DNA of 25,570 nucleotides. Source: Synergistales bacterium (GTDB lineage Bacteria > Synergistota > Synergistia > Synergistales > Aminobacteriaceae). This document shows positions 25,091 to 25,570 of this stretch, piece by piece. Below the pieces are notes generated by a model. The model was not told where the DNA came from, did not search any database, and saw nothing but the letters and a program-made list of their open reading frames with translations. The position numbers were made by a program, and so were the translations under genes. Each line of letters begins with the position of its first letter. Within the stretch, counting starts at the first letter, position 1. Location: NCBI GenBank assembly GCA_025997935.1, contig BNVG01000014.1:1-25570 (forward strand), in the 5' to 3' direction.

Positions 25091-25438
25091 TTATGGAATT
25101 TGCGTTTTAAGTCGTCGCTTCTGCATTACAGTTATTGCGGCGATGATGGCAAGGCCGACCACGTCCGTGAATCCCTCGGGGATGAACAGCAAAAGCCCCG
25201 CGGTCATCATCAGGATTCGATCGAGAAGTCCGAGGTTACGCATCAAAAATCCCTCAAACCCGGCCGCGAAGGCCGTCAACCCCACCACGAGACAGGTGGT
25301 CATATAAGCTATCTCCCACATAGTCTCCAACGTAACTCCGCCCGTCTGCGTCGCGGCTTTTGCCGCCGCCTCCATAGCGGGGTCGAATCCAATGAAAACA
25401 GGCCTTGTGGGGGTTCGATACAGCCTTCTGATCTTCAT
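25091..25438 (-). CDS. C-terminal fragment of a fused TRAP permease; N-terminal part of this frame is a junction artefact
   Basis: The frame from ATG 25438 to 25091 is 115 codons, but only residues from about 38 onward look like a protein. TMWEIAYMTTCLVVGLTAFAAG and the following GFLMRNLGLLDRILMMTAGL, then LLLFIPEGFTDVVGLAII, match the end of 4TM/12TM fused TRAP permeases (DctQ-DctM fusions, DUF3394 part). Residues 1-37 are the antisense of a plus-strand coding segment. The true gene is thus broken near 25325-25328, where the sequence folds back. In an intact locus the permease would be several hundred residues longer and would lead into the hydroxyacid dehydrogenase gene 17 bp on. Confidence 0.75.
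   Translation of the reverse strand: MKIRRLYRTPTRPVFIGFDPAMEAAAKAATQTGGVTLETMWEIAYMTTCLVVGLTAFAAGFEGFLMRNLGLLDRILMMTAGLLLFIPEGFTDVVGLAIIAAITVMQKRRLKTQIP
25239..25328 (-). repeat. Inverted repeat, arm 1 (TRAP permease coding on minus strand)
   Basis: This 90-bp arm is the reverse complement of 25481-25570 with two mismatches, both near the junction end. It encodes T-M-W-E-I-A-Y-M and onward on the minus strand. Confidence 0.95.
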
Positions 25439-25570
25439 TTTGCCGTTTACTTTCGCGTATTTTCCTGAAATTCTGACTAAGGGGACTATGTGGGAGATGG
25501 CTTATATGACCACCTGTCTCGTGGTGGGGTTGACGGCCTTCGCGGCCGGGTTTGAGGGATTTTTGATGCG
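25326..25570 (+). CDS. Fused TRAP permease, internal fragment, open at the right edge
   Basis: A plus-strand frame without stops runs from the fold-back junction to the window edge (about 82 codons). It begins SNVTPPVCVAAFAAASIAG, the conserved substrate/ion region of the TRAP DctM domain ('TPPVALAAFAAAGIAG' type). It continues NPMKTGLVGVRYSLLIF and ILPFTFAYFPEILTKG, then TMWEMAYMTTCLVVGLTAFA and AGFEGFLMR. The last 29 residues repeat those encoded on the minus strand at arm 1, with Met instead of Ile at one place. There is no start codon of its own; the beginning of the gene is missing. Confidence 0.75.
25481..25570 (+). repeat. Inverted repeat, arm 2 (continues past the window)
   Basis: This arm equals the minus strand of 25239-25328 at 88 of 90 positions. 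Since it reaches the last base of the window, the full repeat may be longer. The spacer between arms is 152 bp. Confidence 0.95.

Noticed and set aside
25329..25438. ATG at 25438 as the genuine start of a 115-residue protein
   Set aside because: The first 37 residues are antisense to a plus-strand segment that clearly encodes a TRAP permease (TPPV...AAFAAASIAG), so this start arises from the fold-back junction.

Overview
The window looks like chromosomal DNA from an anaerobic, LPS-bearing bacterium. Gene content and protein style (several TRAP transporters, a short glutamate 5-kinase, flavodoxin-type redox proteins, split arn genes) suggest Synergistota or a similar amino-acid- and organic-acid-using Gram-negative; this is inference from memory of families, not a database result. 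Genes are densely packed into operons, mostly on the minus strand.

Left third (1-7136, minus strand): a lipid A L-Ara4N (4-amino-4-deoxy-L-arabinose) cluster read as arnC, arnB-like, arnT, arnA formyltransferase, arnA dehydrogenase/decarboxylase, arnD, followed by a flavodoxin-like iron-sulfur-type protein that runs off the left end. The two halves of ArnA are separate genes overlapping by 4 bp. No arnE/arnF or UDP-glucose dehydrogenase gene is visible. Diverging from arnC is a small secreted PepSY protein (7438-7698, plus), with a tandem 14-bp repeat in the intergenic region, followed by a terminator and a YkvA/DUF1232 membrane protein.

Middle (8154-10073, minus strand): a group II intron of about 1.9 kb with a reverse transcriptase/maturase and recognisable domains V and VI. 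Its 5' arm carries a 12-copy GTA microsatellite in the loop of an inverted repeat. The 5' exon is the beginning of a truncated gene with its own promoter and RBS. The 3' exon is the antisense of the end of the YkvA gene, so the two exons do not belong together.

10301-18147 (minus strand): a probable single transcription unit encoding a 2-oxoacid/acetoin-type dehydrogenase complex (E1 alpha, E1 beta, E2, E3) followed directly by a DctP-DctQ-DctM TRAP transporter and a strong terminator. Stem-loops lie between lpd and dctP and between dctP and dctQ. Upstream is a DapF/CntK-fold amino-acid racemase (18237-19106, minus).

19123-22595 (plus strand): divergent proB-proA-gltS, linking sodium-driven glutamate uptake to the first two steps of proline synthesis, ending in a terminator. 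22614-25325 (minus strand): an iron-type alcohol dehydrogenase, a cupin, a beta-hydroxyacid dehydrogenase and the C-terminal end of a fused TRAP permease.

At the right edge the TRAP permease sequence folds back on itself. A 90-bp inverted repeat (88/90 identical) separated by 152 bp puts the C-terminal coding region on the minus strand and a near-identical, overlapping part of the same protein on the plus strand. This is either a real inverted duplication or an amplification/assembly chimera, and it is the most unusual structure in the window.
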